The notes: a model not told the origin generated them from the sequence alone. Numbered from the stretch's first letter, positions 1 to 12,379 are shown. The stretch is 64,000 nucleotides of DNA from Zantedeschia hybrid cultivar (GCA_030544215.1 JARZZO010000009.1:53997129-54061128), one strand, 5' to 3'. Program-made: numbers and translations.

Positions 1-720
1 TTTAGATCACGTGACCAGGGTGAACTACATAGCCTCGGGGAAATTTTTCTAAACGTTAAAAAGCGTTTTCTTTTAATTTTAGGCATGCCACTTAATTTTT
101 CAAACAAAAAGATTAAGTTGTTTTTATGGAGTGAGGAGAAAATCAAATAATCTATAACTTGTTCAAAAATTTATTTTAAATTATCTTTTAAAATAAGTCA
201 TAATTATCTTACTCTCTTTATCTCTCTCCAATTCTCATAATTTTTTTCACATACAAAAGTCTAAAAAATCTCTCTCCATTTGAAAACACTAAGGGTCAAT
301 TTGGTTGCATCGTAAAATATAATCAGATGAACAAGTTTTCTAAGAAAATCAATTTACGAGGAAATTGAAAACGTAATCGACCATTTAAGGTTTCTAAAAG
401 TAATTTCTTCAAAATCTTTATCTTTTCCTAAAAGTAATTTCATACATTTGTTTGCTTATAAAAGAATTTTAGTATTACAAAATTTTTAACATAGATAAGT
501 GAGAGAATATCCCAACTCTACATTTGATTAGATAATTCAAATAAAAAAGGTCATATCTTCAAATGCTAATTCCAACCTCAACATTAAAGGGTATTTTTTT
601 TCTTTTTAATTTTAAGCTTGGAGTAAGTTTGGTTTGATTTACTTAAAATTATAATATCTTAAGTTTTAAGGATATAAGTATAAGTAATTCCAAAGGGAGA
701 ATTCAAACTAAAAAAAATAA
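1..720. other. AT-rich non-coding DNA
   Basis: No convincing coding region is visible. The sequence is AT-rich with many short homopolymer runs. Around 294 there is a GGGTCAATTTGG-like string of the kind often seen at the ends of small plant transposons, but I could not find a matching partner end. Confidence 0.5.
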
Positions 721-1135
721 CCCTCCAACATGCCCTACATGTCCACATAATTGAATTTTTCATGGGACATCTTAAAAAATAATAAAAATTCAAAAATCAA
801 GGCTTGATGAAAAGGAATATACTATTCATTGGGGTTCGATTTTTTTATTTACATTTTTTTTTAAGGTTTCTAACATGACCTACATGCTCATATAATTTGA
901 TTTGATGTTCGATCGGACATCTCAAAAAAAGATAAAAATTCAAAAATTGAGCCCCAGTGAACAGTAGTGTACTGTTCATTAGGAATTGATTTTTTATTTT
1001 TTTATTTTATTTTGAAAGCTCCTGATATGTCCTACCTGCCTATCTAATTCGATTTTAGATCAAACATCCCCAAAAAAAGATGAAAATTTAAAAATTAGCC
1101 CCAGCGAACAGTAATGTACTATTCAAGGAGCTAAG
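721..1135. repeat. Three-copy tandem repeat of about 148 bp
   Basis: Three diverged copies begin near 721, 867 and 1018. Each starts with an ACATGxCCTACATG-like segment, passes through a GACATCTCAAAAAAAGAT-like A-rich stretch, and ends with a palindrome-like GAACAGTAGTGTACTGTTC segment near 810, 958 and 1106. The short frames in this stretch have no recognisable product. Confidence 0.7.
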
Positions 1136-2575
1136 ACTTTTGAATTTTCATGTTTTTCAGAGTGGTCCTATGAAAAATAAAACGAGGATGCAGGCAATGT
1201 TGGAGGCCTTTAAAAAAAAAATTAATTTTTTTGACTGTGACGAGGCAACAAGTTATTCTCTTCCACAAATATTGAATCTTTTTAAGGAGTTGCTCGTAAA
1301 AACTGCAAAAGCAAAGGGAGGCCACTTATGCGCTAAGGGAAGAGGTTACAATAAATTAAATTTTAGGAGTGAAAGTGTAGATAAATTTTGTGTAAAATTA
1401 TAACAAGTTAAAATTTAAAAGTAGAAAAGTAAATTAATTTTTAAGAGTCTATTTGTGTTTCTGCCGGACATACACCTGACGCCAATCTCATAGGCTCTGC
1501 TCGAAAAATTGCACCTGGCTGGCTACAGCGGATGCCAAAATCGGGATTTTGACCAAGTCAACGCATCCACTTTTTATTGACCTGCCTATTTACATGCTAC
1601 CAAATAGGACGTCTCGTTGAGGTATTCGAGAAAACTGGCTCATGCATCTACTTTTGCAGGGTACCAAAGGGACCTTAACGTTTGTACTCTTCTTGGTGTA
1701 CTCTTGTTTAGATACTTTTTTAATACTTGAAAATTCATGGGAATGGGAAATGATGCGGCCAATGCTCTTCCCGAGCAGTTAAGGGAAACTAATGTAGAGG
1801 AAAGGAGAGAGTCTGAACGAGGGGGGGGGTCTCGGATATCTACACACAAAAACAAATGATGTTAGTGGGCCACGGGTGTAATCCTGGGGCAAGCCCTTCG
1901 ACAGTCAAGTCAGCAATATGTGATAATTGGTGGATAATAATTATAAAGAGAGGATAAATATTTATCCCGAAAAGCAAACCTCGGTTTGACGTAAGTCGTA
2001 CCCTTAAGTAGGGGGCAGTTGGGGAGCCCCCTTTGTTACAACTGATATTGAATTATTCTAGGAAACACTCCACCTTCTCTTAAACGTAGTCACTCTCTCT
2101 CTTGCTATTGGGTCGAAGGCCCGTCGGCCATTATTCTTAGGCAATTGACTCAGTTCAGATCCGGCCCTGTTCCTAGGACCACTTCGGGCTGAGCTCTCAG
2201 TCTCCTCATCACATGGCCCCCTACACCTTGTGTGATTTGAATGAGCAGTGCGCTGGGGGTATGTAGCAGCCTCGTCCCAGTCGAGGATGTCAATGTCGAG
2301 TACAAAGCATGATGTCTGAGACCTCTGGCTGGACAATATGACCATAACATCCGCTGGTGACATTCGAGTGGGAACCAGAACCAAAAGACACTCGTTGAGG
2401 TTCCCAAACGTGTCAAATTGGAGTCCGCGTAAAAGTTGAGGCCGAGATGGGTGTAACTCGAACCGTCATGCTGAGAGTGTGAGCGCCAAAATTTAGGCGG
2501 CAAAAGATTTGAAATTCCAGCCTTCAACACGCATGTCGAAGAGTAGTGACACGTGGCGCTATTAGATGAGGTGAG
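1136..2575. other. Degenerate repeat DNA, no gene
   Basis: I see no recognisable coding sequence. The stretch 1860-2080 has the look of decayed retroelement sequence (a GGGGGCAGTTGGGGAGCCCCC palindrome near 2011 and a run of C/T after 2068), but no terminal repeat pair could be assigned. The open frames on the minus strand at 2058-2584 have no recognisable domain. Confidence 0.4.
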
Positions 2576-4062
2576 TGTAGACACCCAATTTTGGACACCT
2601 TTCTGGTCATAAAACCCTCATCACCGTTAATCCATCACCTTAGCCCATCACATTCTCCCATCTAATTCAGCCAATTAAGTAATCAGGCCTATTAACCAAC
2701 CCCCGCTTCTTCCCGTAGAAGGCCAGCTTTGTTGCTTTCCACCTTCCCGTGGAAGGCCAGCTTTGTTGCCTTCTACGAAAGTTGAAGGCATAATTGTTGG
2801 CCGTCCATACTCCCACTCTTAGCATGACCTTGTCTTCTTACATTCTCTACCACTCACGACCCACACCTCCCACTACTCCGACCAATCCCCACTCTATCGA
2901 CTACCGCGAGCATGACCTCCGACCTTTGACCATTTCCTATTAGTTCTAGGAGATTTACGGGGATTTAAATCCATATTTTCTCTTATTTTTTCCCCCTCTT
3001 ATTTAAACCCTCTAAGTCCTCTCGGAAAAGAGGTTGGAAGGTTGGAGAGATTCAGACTGGCAAGGCTTTGTTGGAGAGTTTTCAAGTCGGAGGTGCGCTC
3101 CGGTGGGCATCTCAGAGGCTAGAGGTTGGAAAGTCGGAGGAAACAAGGAGTCCCCCACATTCCAAATGGGTTTGTCTTATTAACCCTTTCCTCTTTTACT
3201 TTTTTACATCATTTGTTATTCACTAACTCTGTACCTTCTCTTTTCCTTCCTCCTCCTTTGCTTTTTACCATTACACCTTCATTCCTCACCACGACACACC
3301 CACACACTACATTTGCATGCATACATATCAGGACATCCTAGCACCCTCCACTTCAGAGGTTTCAAACAAAAATACGAGAGGTGAGTGGCCATAGTATATA
3401 GTCACCTTCCCTCCCCAAATGCCATCCGGTGCATCCCCTTTCAATTATCATTTCGTTGAGAATATGCATGAGTAAATTCTACACATCACAGTTCTTATCG
3501 AGTTCTCCTAATTTTGTTTTGTTTTATCTCTCAGGGGCTCTCACCACAGTTCGTGCACAGACAACCGAGTTCTCTCCCTTCGGCCGGCTGGAGGAAGAGA
3601 AGAGGAATCTACTAACCCCCGCCCCAACAAGACGCGATCAACTGCATCATCCTGTGGAGCACAGGACCTCAAGGTAATGCTCCTGACAATCACACACTAA
3701 TCTCCACATTGCATCGCCCCCGATGTGCACAAAACTAGATAGAGAAGGCCGGAGCAGGAAGAGTGAAGGCCACCCTCCGGGCGTCCACAGCCCTCTGGCG
3801 ATCACGGTGGGACTCCTATTCACTCGCCGTGCGCGCAACATCTAGAGGTAAGAAGGTAAGAGCCCTTGCAAGTTTCCTCTTATGTTTTCCTTTTTTCCTT
3901 TTCTTTTTCCTTTTTTTTTCAGACGGCAAACTCCCCGGCCACCCAGACCCCTGGACGACCAGACTCCTAGCCGTCTATAGTCCTGGACGGCCAGATCTTA
4001 TGCCGTACAGATACTTGGATGGCCAGCTCCTAGGCCGTCCATATCCCTAGACAGCTCCTAGG
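2576..4062 (+). mobile_element. Probable 5' LTR of the gypsy element (LTR-A), first part
   Basis: The segment opens with TGTAGACACCCAATTTTGG, a typical start for LTRs of Tat-type Ty3/gypsy elements. It shares two blocks, in the same order, with the gypsy LTR/leader that starts at 61148: a CTTCGGCCGGCTGGAGGA block at 3578-3595 (partner 62242-62259) and a GATCACGGTGGGACT block at 3800-3814 (partner 62449-62463). A TTATTTAAACCC segment near 2999 could be the TATA region. A duplicated segment ending in AAGGCCAGCTTTGTTGC lies at 2705-2780. No matching 3' LTR was found after the integrase, so the 3' end of this element looks lost. The exact LTR end is not visible to me. Confidence 0.5.
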
Positions 4063-6549
4063 TTCAGTTTTCGGGTCGGTTTCGGGCCGGATTCCCTAGT
4101 TTGGACCCTGATGGGTCTGGAGAGTACCTTCTGAATGACGTCTAGGATGTACGACGCCTTTCAAACGGCGTCCTGCTGTGTGAAAGACATTTAGCGAGGT
4201 TGTAGTTGTGCCACGTGGACGCCACGTGGGCGGGCTTCGGGTCGCGAGAGTACGGCCCCTGTCGTGTCGTCTGAATGGCGTCCATGTTGGACGACGCCAT
4301 TCAGAGTACGGCCCTGGATGTCAGTGTACGGTGCCGGTCTTGTCGTCTGAATGGCGTCCGTGGTGAGCGACGCGTTTCAGAGCCTCTGTCAGTATGGCCC
4401 GTCCTGTCATCTAATAGGCGTCCGTCTCGCACGACGCGTTTTACCATGTTTCAGATTGACCCCGCGAGCCTTCCCTCCTTTTCCTCATTTTCTCTCTCTC
4501 ACTCTCTCTCTTCCCCCTCTCCGCCTCCTCTGACCCCTCTCTTCCCCTTTCCCTTCCTCTTCTTCCTCTTCCACCACTCCACTACCTCTCTACCTCTTAC
4601 CACTACCACCACCACTTCCTTCACGACGTTTCCTTCTTTAGGCGGCAGCCGACGTCCCGGCGGAGTGGCGACGTCCTCGGGGGTATCGGCGGCGGTCTAC
4701 GGTGCGGCGGTTCGGTGGTACGGAGCCAGGAGGAGTTCAAGTAACCGATAGGGGGACGAACTTTGCATGAATTGTAGTCGTTTCATCCGTAGTTTCCATG
4801 TGAAGCATGATGCGAATATGTGGTTTTCAGGTAGAATAAGCATATTAAGGGGGTTTGATGGGAGTTTCTATGCATGAGGATTTGTGATGGTTTGGTTTTC
4901 CCCTCTTCCCTTCCTATTTTGGAGCGTTTTGGCGTGTTTTGGGGTGGAAAGGGAGCCCTCAGGTTGAATGAAGAAACCTGATTTATGGCGCTAAATGACG
5001 TCGCGCTCGCACGACGCCATTTAGAATGGTGACGGGCCAGCACGACGCTATTTAGGCAGAAATTATCTCGGTAGCGGTTTCTGTCAGAGTGGGCTCCTGT
5101 TGTGAATAGCGTCTAGGTCCAGGGACGCCTTTTTAAAAGGTGGCTTATTTGGGCGACGCGGTTTACGCAAAATATCGTAGTTTGTCGTTATTTTTTTCGC
5201 TGTCCGGCGAGTAGAGACAGCGAAGCCTTTTCGAAAGGCGACTGGCATGAACGACGCCTTTTAAGTGGATTTAATTGTAGCCGTCCCTGCTTTTGCCGCT
5301 ATCAGACGACGAGGGATGGCGACGCGTTTTAAACGGCAGCTACCTGTAGCGACGCCTTTTAGGCCATTTTCTGAGGCCGAGATTTCATGAACCAGTTTAG
5401 GATGCTTGAATGGCGTCGGCCTTGGGCGACGGGATTCAAGACAGAATCACACTAATTCATGCTATTAAAATGTGTTTCCACTGTTAGATAGTTGGTTAAA
5501 TGCATGCTTTAAATTGTACTGGAGGATGAGGATTTCTATGTGACCGGATCGCATTACGTGGTGTTTCATGCGACCGAGGGCTTTTTACGTGACTGGATCG
5601 CACTGTGTTGTGTTTCGTGCGACTATAGACCTAGAGTGACAGTTGTAGCGCTTTATCATCCTGTGCTGGTGGGTGGAGCACAGTGCCGGTGGGGGTGTTG
5701 CGGGGTGACGCCTAGTAAGAGAGGGTCACCTGGTGAACCCCGTGGTTAGCTAGTACCGGTGTGGGTGTGGTACCTGTGAAGTGTCACTCGTGCTGGGGGA
5801 AGGAGTAACCACCTGAGCCAGTTGGGCCGGAGTAGCCAGCGTGCTATTCGAGGGGTTACTGTTTGGTCTCAGGGGGTCGGTGTTTCCCACTTTCGGTTGT
5901 CTGGTCGGTGTTTTCCACTTCCGGTGGCGTGGTTGGCGTGTTCCCACTTTCGGTGGCGTGGTGGGCATGTTTTGTCAAGACGCGAGTTGTAGGCTCCTTG
6001 GTAGAATGATTCTAGAGATATGCTTGTTACATTTCGAATGCATGTGGTTCATATCGAGATTTAGGAGTAGTGTGTTACAGCTTTACTTGCTTTAATCACC
6101 TGTATCTTTGTTATTGCACTTGTGGGTGTGTGAGTGGGAGGCAGGGGATCGGATGATCCCTATTGAGCCCAATTCTGGTGTGGCTCACTTCCTGCGGTTT
6201 TAGGTGTGGACCTCGTGGCGAGTGGCGGCGGGTGGTGTTCTTCTTGGTGTGCGGACCAGCAGCTATCTCAGTTCTGGGGTTTGCCCCGATGTTGTTGTAC
6301 TTTACTTCTGCCTGTACTTATTTAATTTCTTGGACCATGTAATTATTGTTGGACTGTTTACGGACATTATTAATTTCCTTCCTGCGCACTTATAATTCCT
6401 TGAAGTCCGTGTGATTGTTATATTTAGCCTTGTTTAACGCTTACTCCTCCAGATGTGTGTATGAGATCCGGGTGTGAGACCGTTGGATAATGATTCGACA
6501 CCCATTTAGTGATCGGGTCTCCGATCATAGGGTGACGGGTTGTTACAGC
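4063..6549. mobile_element. Probable nested insertion, LTR-like, no coding
   Basis: This 2.5-kb block lies between two copies of CAGCTCCTAGG, at 4052-4062 and 6550-6560. Outside it, a repeated GGCCAGCTCCTAGGCCGTCC-like motif continues on both sides (3930-4062 and 6550-6590). That pattern suggests an insertion into a short repetitive segment of LTR-A. The right end reads GACGGGTTGTTACA, which looks like a plant gypsy LTR end, but no matching TG start is evident at the left. Internal features are a C/T-rich tract near 4480-4620 and the inverted-repeat modules at 4131-5439. The open frames here are not convincing genes. It could instead be an original part of LTR-A. Confidence 0.4.
4131..5439. 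repeat. Array of ten 34-bp inverted-repeat modules (12-10-12)
   Basis: Modules start at 4131, 4271, 4347, 4411, 4991, 5102, 5133, 5231, 5329 and 5406. Each has a 12-base left arm of the type CTGAATGGCGTC, exactly 10 bases of unrelated sequence, and a 12-base right arm of the type GACGCCATTCAG. The copy at 4271-4304 has perfectly complementary arms; most others carry a few mismatches, mainly in the outer bases. A more decayed copy lies at 4161-4194. The same architecture recurs in the gypsy element at 61352-62982. Confidence 0.85.
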
Positions 6550-6560
6550 CAGCTCCTAGG

Positions 6561-7118
6561 TCGTCCAGTTCTGGACAGCCAGCTCTTTTGAGATAATTGA
6601 TGAATGTCGAAGGACCCACATGCTGTTTGTTCCATTTTATTTTATAATTGTTGATTGCTCTGTGTGGGCTATTGTTCATTTTTGGGATAAGTTTAGGGTG
6701 TTCTCCGTGGTGGTCTTAAGGAAGAGCCGGCATTACACTGCAAGTTACCCCTCCCACAGTGTTTGACTCTACACCTGAGGATTCTCACTCGGGTGTGACT
6801 AGTCTTACTCTGTTGGGAACCTCTGTGAGTCTCCGCGAGCCAAGGATTCCCACTTGGCCGCCGAGTAGGTTGTATCCAAATCACCTAATAGGATCTCGGG
6901 GTTGTGTGAGGAAATTAAGTCTTGCCACTTACATCTCGTCCACCAGTAGGCGTCATCGAGAAGAATTGTTTCAAAAATTAAAACGCCTAATCAAATTTTG
7001 GTGAAAACAATTCTGTGAAAAGAAAACGGGGCGTTAAAGGTTGAACGTGATTTGCTAGAAGCCAACATATCCATAATACACAGTTAACTCTAAAGTGGAA
7101 CATAAAACCTTTTAGGAC
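6561..7118. other. Gypsy element 5' LTR end and leader, non-coding
   Basis: This stretch lies between the nested block and the first gag-like frame. I could not fix the LTR end or a primer-binding site. Its frames show no recognisable domain. Confidence 0.4.
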
Positions 7119-9411
7119 TTGCGTTTCATAATGAATTGTGTGTATTTTAATACTGTGTATGATGATATGGATGAGTTTGGTGACAACATCACACATAACT
7201 CCCTATTTGAAATTGAAGAAGATCAACACCAAACATTTATAAACATGCTCCAGACACCTAGAGAGGAGCTCGGGAGAAGATGTTCTGATGAATCTTCCAC
7301 TTCATAAGGGGAAGATGATCCTATGGTGTCAAGCAGAACTTTCCAAAATCCGGGAGAAGACCCAGAACTCATTGCTGTGCTTTTACGGTACACTCCCGAC
7401 TAACTCATTCAGTTGGTCTATCGTGGCAAAACTTAGGAAGCCACTCCTCGAAAAACTCAGTTCTAGGGATCTTCTAGCAGACCCCAGACTAATGTCAATC
7501 AGTCAATTCCAGCTCCAATAGCACCACCTAATTTCACCAACCAGTTCACACCTCCCAAGCAAGAGGAATTCATCTAAAAAAATGAGGTCGAAACTTGCGT
7601 GTGTAAGCTCATGGCTGAAAGCCTTACCCTGAGGCAACCCCATTCTCTCTCGAGCTACTGTAAGCTCCCTCCAGCCTACTTCAAACCAGGATTCAAGGTG
7701 CTTAAGTACAGGAAATACGATGGTACCACTGATCTGCATCACCACCTATCAGGCTTCCTCATAGACTCCCATCAACGGCTCTATAATAGAGTCCTCCTTA
7801 TCGACCTTTTTCAGAAGTCTCTAGAAGGAAAGTCATTGAGATGGTTCTCTTCCCTGCCCGCTATACACCTAATCAACTTTGATATGGTCTCAGAGATATT
7901 CATTACCCACTTCAATCATATGACAACGTTGCCTCCTACCCTTTTTGACCTTGTAATGGAGAAAATGAAGTCTGAAGAGGACTTCACACACTTCGCTAAT
8001 AGGTGGAGGGCCATGGCCTCTAGGGCCATAGTCTCTAGGGCGGAAGTTACCATCCCTAATGCTCAGGCCATCACTATGCTTATCAACAATGCTACACCAC
8101 AACTCTGAGCCATCCTTATGCTCAGTGAACTTCAAACATTCACTCAACTGTATAACCGAGCTCGGATGATTTAATCACAAATCTGAGACTCCACCCTGCC
8201 CTCGTTCTTTAAGAACAGGAATAGAATCAAGAAAACCACACCGACTCCCACCACAGAGGGAGTCACTATCAACGAGCAAGTGAGCATGTTAGGACAACCT
8301 TCTAGGTTTCCTAACTCTCAACCCAGATCAGATACCCAACCTAACCAGAAGTAAAACTCAGCAGTTCCTCCTTTGACTAATTATAGTCGTCCCATGTCCA
8401 AGTGTACATCCTACCCACCTTTGCCAGAGTCGTTAGCAGACATTTTTATGCCTTGCTAGCTTGCAATGCCATTCAACTTCCACCACATCGTGAAGGTGTT
8501 CCACGAAGCACGGACATGTATAGGTACTATCCATATCACAGAAACCCCAAACACACAATCAATAATAGCTTTACCTTTAGAGATTGGGTGTATGACCTGA
8601 ATGATGAGGGCAGAATCAGTTGGGAGGATATGAAAAAGGCCATTGAGACCCTAAGGGCCAAGAAAGAATTTGAAATTGTTAAGGACCCTCTACCCTCCCA
8701 CCAAGCAGTTCAAGATCTGTCTAGTTCCCAAGGGAAAGTCAATACCCTAATGAAGAATTTGGAACCAAAAGTGGTTCGTACGGAATAATATTGGGAATAC
8801 GAGAGGTCCGGGATACGACACCAAGTCCCTACTCAGATGAGTGAGACTAAAAAGCCCATGTCAGACGTTTCCACAATCATTCAAAACAAACCTTTGGTCC
8901 TAATCCAACTTAAGGAGCAATCAGCAGTCATCAATCCAGTCACTCTCATCCAAGTTCCTTCAATCAAATCGGAGAACCTCCTCTGACTATCTTGTGCCCA
9001 ACCACAAAGATGGGTCCAGTCACCCAACTCAACCCCATAAAATCACCACTGAAACCAAGTCAAGTAGCAAATCCAAATTCAGTAGGTGTTACGTTGTGGA
9101 ACCACATCATTCCTCCAAGTCAACCCTTGGACTCTCAAGAAAATTCAAATCTAACTGGAGGGATTACTCAATCAGAATATGACATTCTATAGCATCTATG
9201 AAAAACTCTAGCCAAAATTTCAATCTTAGAGCTGATTCGAAGGTCTTCCACACATAGGGAAACATTGTTCAATTTTTTCCAGCAAATCACAGTTAATGAA
9301 GATCTTCCCATCGATAAAGTCACGAATGACATCCTCTCAATCACCCAGGCACTTATGATATCCTTCTCAGATAAGGATCTAGCTCTCCCTGAATGCCGAT
9401 CCCTTCCCTTA
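7119..9411 (+). pseudogene. Ty3/gypsy gag region, broken (first piece of a split element)
   Basis: A gag-type capsid domain is recognisable at 7599-8108: PPAYFKPGFKVLKYRKYDGT, then an F-Q-K-S-L...W-F-S-S-L stretch and a final M-T-T-L-P-P region, as in the Retrotrans_gag family of plant Tat-type elements. The 8402-8788 frame holds a P-H-R-E-G...Y-Y-P-Y-H-R segment resembling the usual Y-C-x-(F/Y)-H zinc-finger zone, but the cysteines are not intact. Several stops and frame changes lie between these pieces, so no full gag can be made. The frame at 9265 runs into the Copia 1 LTR and continues at 18724 with the protease. Orientation is the same as the two Copia elements inside it. Confidence 0.8.
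9407..9411. repeat. Target-site duplication CCTTA, left copy (Copia 1)
   Basis: CCTTA directly precedes the 5' LTR and is repeated at 18724-18728 directly after the 3' LTR. Confidence 0.9.
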
Positions 9412-10949
9412 TTTAGTTTTAGGTGGCCTACAAGCCAATCTGACTATATAAATCTCGTTCATTTATTAATAAAATGGCATAATATTCATTATGTGTAAAT
9501 CGCATTAATTATCGTTTCATAATGAAGTCCGTGAATATGTGCTATAGTGATCAGATTATGATGAGATCATACTAATGAGATTGATCACTTAAACACATAT
9601 TCTTAATTGTTCCTAGTCGGAGGATATCCGAGAAGGACATCGGATATCTGGTTAGACTAGTACAAATTACTCCTGCTCATATGATGAGGGTGACTGATCT
9701 CATAAGTCACTTGTGTGGAGACACTAAGGTGAATCTGTAGGTGCTCATTGGAGAATGAGTTCACTGACTGATCCGACTGAATCGCTGGATGGTATTGTAC
9801 CTCACTGTCAACCAGCTTGATTCTATTGTCGCAGTTGCGTGGATGGTCCTCGGACCTGAGACACCAAGGACACCTTGTCGGTGGACTTTTGTGCTTTGAC
9901 CTTGGTTTACGAATCTCTAGCCACGGGATTCTAATATGCCAAGGATTGGGTACAGTGGAATACCGTCGAAGGGAATTGTGTGTCAATAAGGAATCATTCG
10001 CTCTCGGTACTTAGAGAGAGAATGCTCTAGGAAGGATGCGCGAAAGTCCCTGACCAGGGCGGACGATAATATCGGGAAAGGAGTTTTCCGATATTCATCA
10101 GCGGCATCCAATCCAAGTGAGTCGACCGGTTAGGGTTTGACAGCTCGCCATGCCCTGAGTTGACTCGAGAGCATTGTACGAATGAATGATTATATCCACG
10201 CTGTAACTGTCGGCGGAAAGGTTCCAAGAGTGGGTTACTTAACCACAATACCTTCCGGGTCCACGCGGTGTTGCTTGGCACCCAATGTGATCGGAGGCCC
10301 GGTCGAATTCGATGTGCGACATTAATTCGATTGATTAATTAATTAATAAAGGGTTATTAATAGATTAATAAAGTCAGTGATGAGTCACTGGGCTTGTTGA
10401 GCCATTAACTGGACTGGTACTTGGGCCTAGAAGGTCACACGCAAATGATTCTCAAGGCGATGGATAAATAAGTGGTTTTTATACAAATCGGGGGTTTTTA
10501 TGAAAAACCGCGCGCATAGCGAACGGGCTGAGCAGGCCAAGCTGCTGCTAACCCTAGCCGCCCCTCCTTTGTTTCTCTCTCTCTCTGGCATCCAGATAGA
10601 TCCAGATCTGCTCCGCCGCTTCTCCGAATCCCGTTCGACGGGAAATCATCTGCGCGTTGCGGCGATCGTTGCGGCGACCGACAGAGGTTTCGTGGGCTGT
10701 GAAGAACGAGGAACGCGAGGATATCTGTCGCGGGGAGGATCGCGTGGACTTCGCTAGAGGCCGGGCACTTGCGCGGCTTGCGGTGTCGCACCGACGGAAC
10801 CGAATGGTTGCGGATTCGAATCCGCACACGGTGAGAATCGATTATCCGATAATCGTAGTTTTTAGTTTTTTGAAATGGGAACGGATCGCTGTTTAGTATT
10901 TAATTTTCCGCTGCGTGAGCGATCCGGAGAAACCCGAGAAATCCCAACA
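9412..10949 (+). repeat. Copia 1 5' LTR (1538 bp)
   Basis: It aligns end to end with 17170-18723. The start reads TTTAG where the 3' LTR has TGTTAG, so the terminal G is lost. The end reads CCCAACA. Near 10520 it has GCGCGCATAGCG where the 3' LTR has a slightly longer GTGCGGTTAGTATAAAACAT segment, which accounts for most of the 16-bp length difference. Confidence 0.92.
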
Positions 10950-10950
10950 G

Positions 10951-10963
10951 TGGTATCAGAGCC
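10951..10963 (+). promoter_or_regulatory. Copia 1 primer-binding site (initiator tRNA-Met)
   Basis: TGGTATCAGAGCC starts one base after the LTR end. This is the standard sequence complementary to the 3' end of plant initiator methionine tRNA, used to prime reverse transcription in Copia elements. Confidence 0.93.
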
Positions 10964-11866
10964 AGGTTCCACTATTTCTCGTCCTGTTTCGATCTTCAGA
11001 TTAATTTTTCATGATTTATTCGATGCAAAATTATTCGATTAATTGCTGGGTATGTGTTCATATGATGAACACAATTGATTAGATTAATTTTAATCCTGGA
11101 AATCGGAATTTTTGGGGTTTATTTGTGTTCTTCGTTGGATGAAGAACCGTGTTAATGGTGGCCTCGTTCGGGATTCCCAAGTATTGGGAAGGATGGTCGG
11201 GATCCCCGATCTTTAGAGGAAAGATCACCGGTCCTCACTGGACTCTGAGTCGGGGCCAGAGGGGCGAATGGAGGCGGCTAAACATCCCTTTCTTCCTCTT
11301 GGTTTAATGAAAACCAGAAAATTTTATTGGTGAAAGAGGGGTTTTGGCCTCATGCCGAGGGTCTCTCCGGCGAGCCCACCGGCGCCGGGGGCATCGCCGG
11401 CGCCGAAGGCATGGCCGATGAGGGTCGGCGCCGCCGGGGGGGGGCCGGTCGTCGGTGCCCTGCTGCTCCCACCGCCGGCTCCCACAGCAACCTGCAACTA
11501 TGGTTTCAGGTTATTGGGGGCGTCGGGTTGCAGGGGCCGGCCCGAGCCGGTTTGGGGCGGGCCGGGCTGGCTGGGCCGGCCCAGGGCCTAGGCCCGAACT
11601 AGGTCCACCCTGGCTTGGGGCCAAAGGGGGCCCTGGTTCGAACCCCAGGCCGAACCAGAAGCCCAATTGGCTGGACCAATTGCCCCTCCCCTTTTTTTTT
11701 ACCCTATTTAAACCCCAGCTTTACCCATTTAATTTAGATATAATTGAATTTTAATTTATCATTCAATTGTATTTAATTGGGCTTTTATTTAATGATTTTG
11801 AATCATTATGTCAATTAAGGATTTATTATTAATTAGCAATTAGTTGTAAATTAATTGAGGTTAATA

Positions 11867-12379
11867 TTAATTTAAGTGTTAAATTAATTATTGACCTTAA
11901 TTTGTCTAATTTTAAGAGTTAAAATTAGTAGTCAATAATTATTAATCTAATTGTTAGATTATTAATTATTAATATATCTAATTGTTAATTATCAATTTGA
12001 GTTAGTTATTAACTTAATTGTTAAATTAATAATTAACTTAAATGACTGATTTAAATGTTAAATTAGTAGTCCTTGATTAATTATTGTTAGTCATTAATTT
12101 AATAGTTAAATTAATGATAACTTTAAATACCTAATCTAAGAGTTAGATTAATTAATTATTAATTAGTTAGTGTTAATTATTGGTTTAAGAGTTAAATTAA
12201 TAGTTAACATTAATTGGCTAATCTAAGTGTTAGATTAGTAGTTAATAATTAATTTGGTTGATTATTAATTTAAGTGTTAAATTATTAATTAACTTTGTTG
12301 GATTAATCTAAGAGTTAGATTAATCTTTAATAGTCTAATTGTTAGATTATTAATGGGGTTTAATCTAAGTGTTAGATTA
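11867..12379 (+). repeat. Array of AT-rich mini-hairpins with three-base loops
   Basis: At least ten short inverted repeats have 8-11 bp stems and a loop of exactly three bases, usually GTG, GAG, TTG, ATG or TAG. Clear examples are 11906-11928, 12092-12116, 12132-12150, 12218-12238, 12266-12284, 12301-12325 and 12361-12379. A typical unit is TAATCTAA-GTG-TTAGATTA. Copia 2 keeps only about two such units (24542-24562 and 24580-24598). Confidence 0.85.

Noticed and set aside
1140..1403. Plus-strand frame of 87 codons
   Set aside because: It starts inside the 148-bp tandem repeat, is Lys/Phe-rich, and has no domain or codon signal.
4275..4751. Plus-strand frame of 158 codons
   Set aside because: It crosses 34-bp modules and a C/T-rich tract (Ser/Pro/Phe/Thr runs). 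No domain, and it lies in LTR-type DNA.
11327..11754. GC-rich plus-strand frames in the Copia 1 leader
   Set aside because: Low-complexity Gly/Ala/Pro/Arg strings in three overlapping frames. The matching area of Copia 2 does not keep them.
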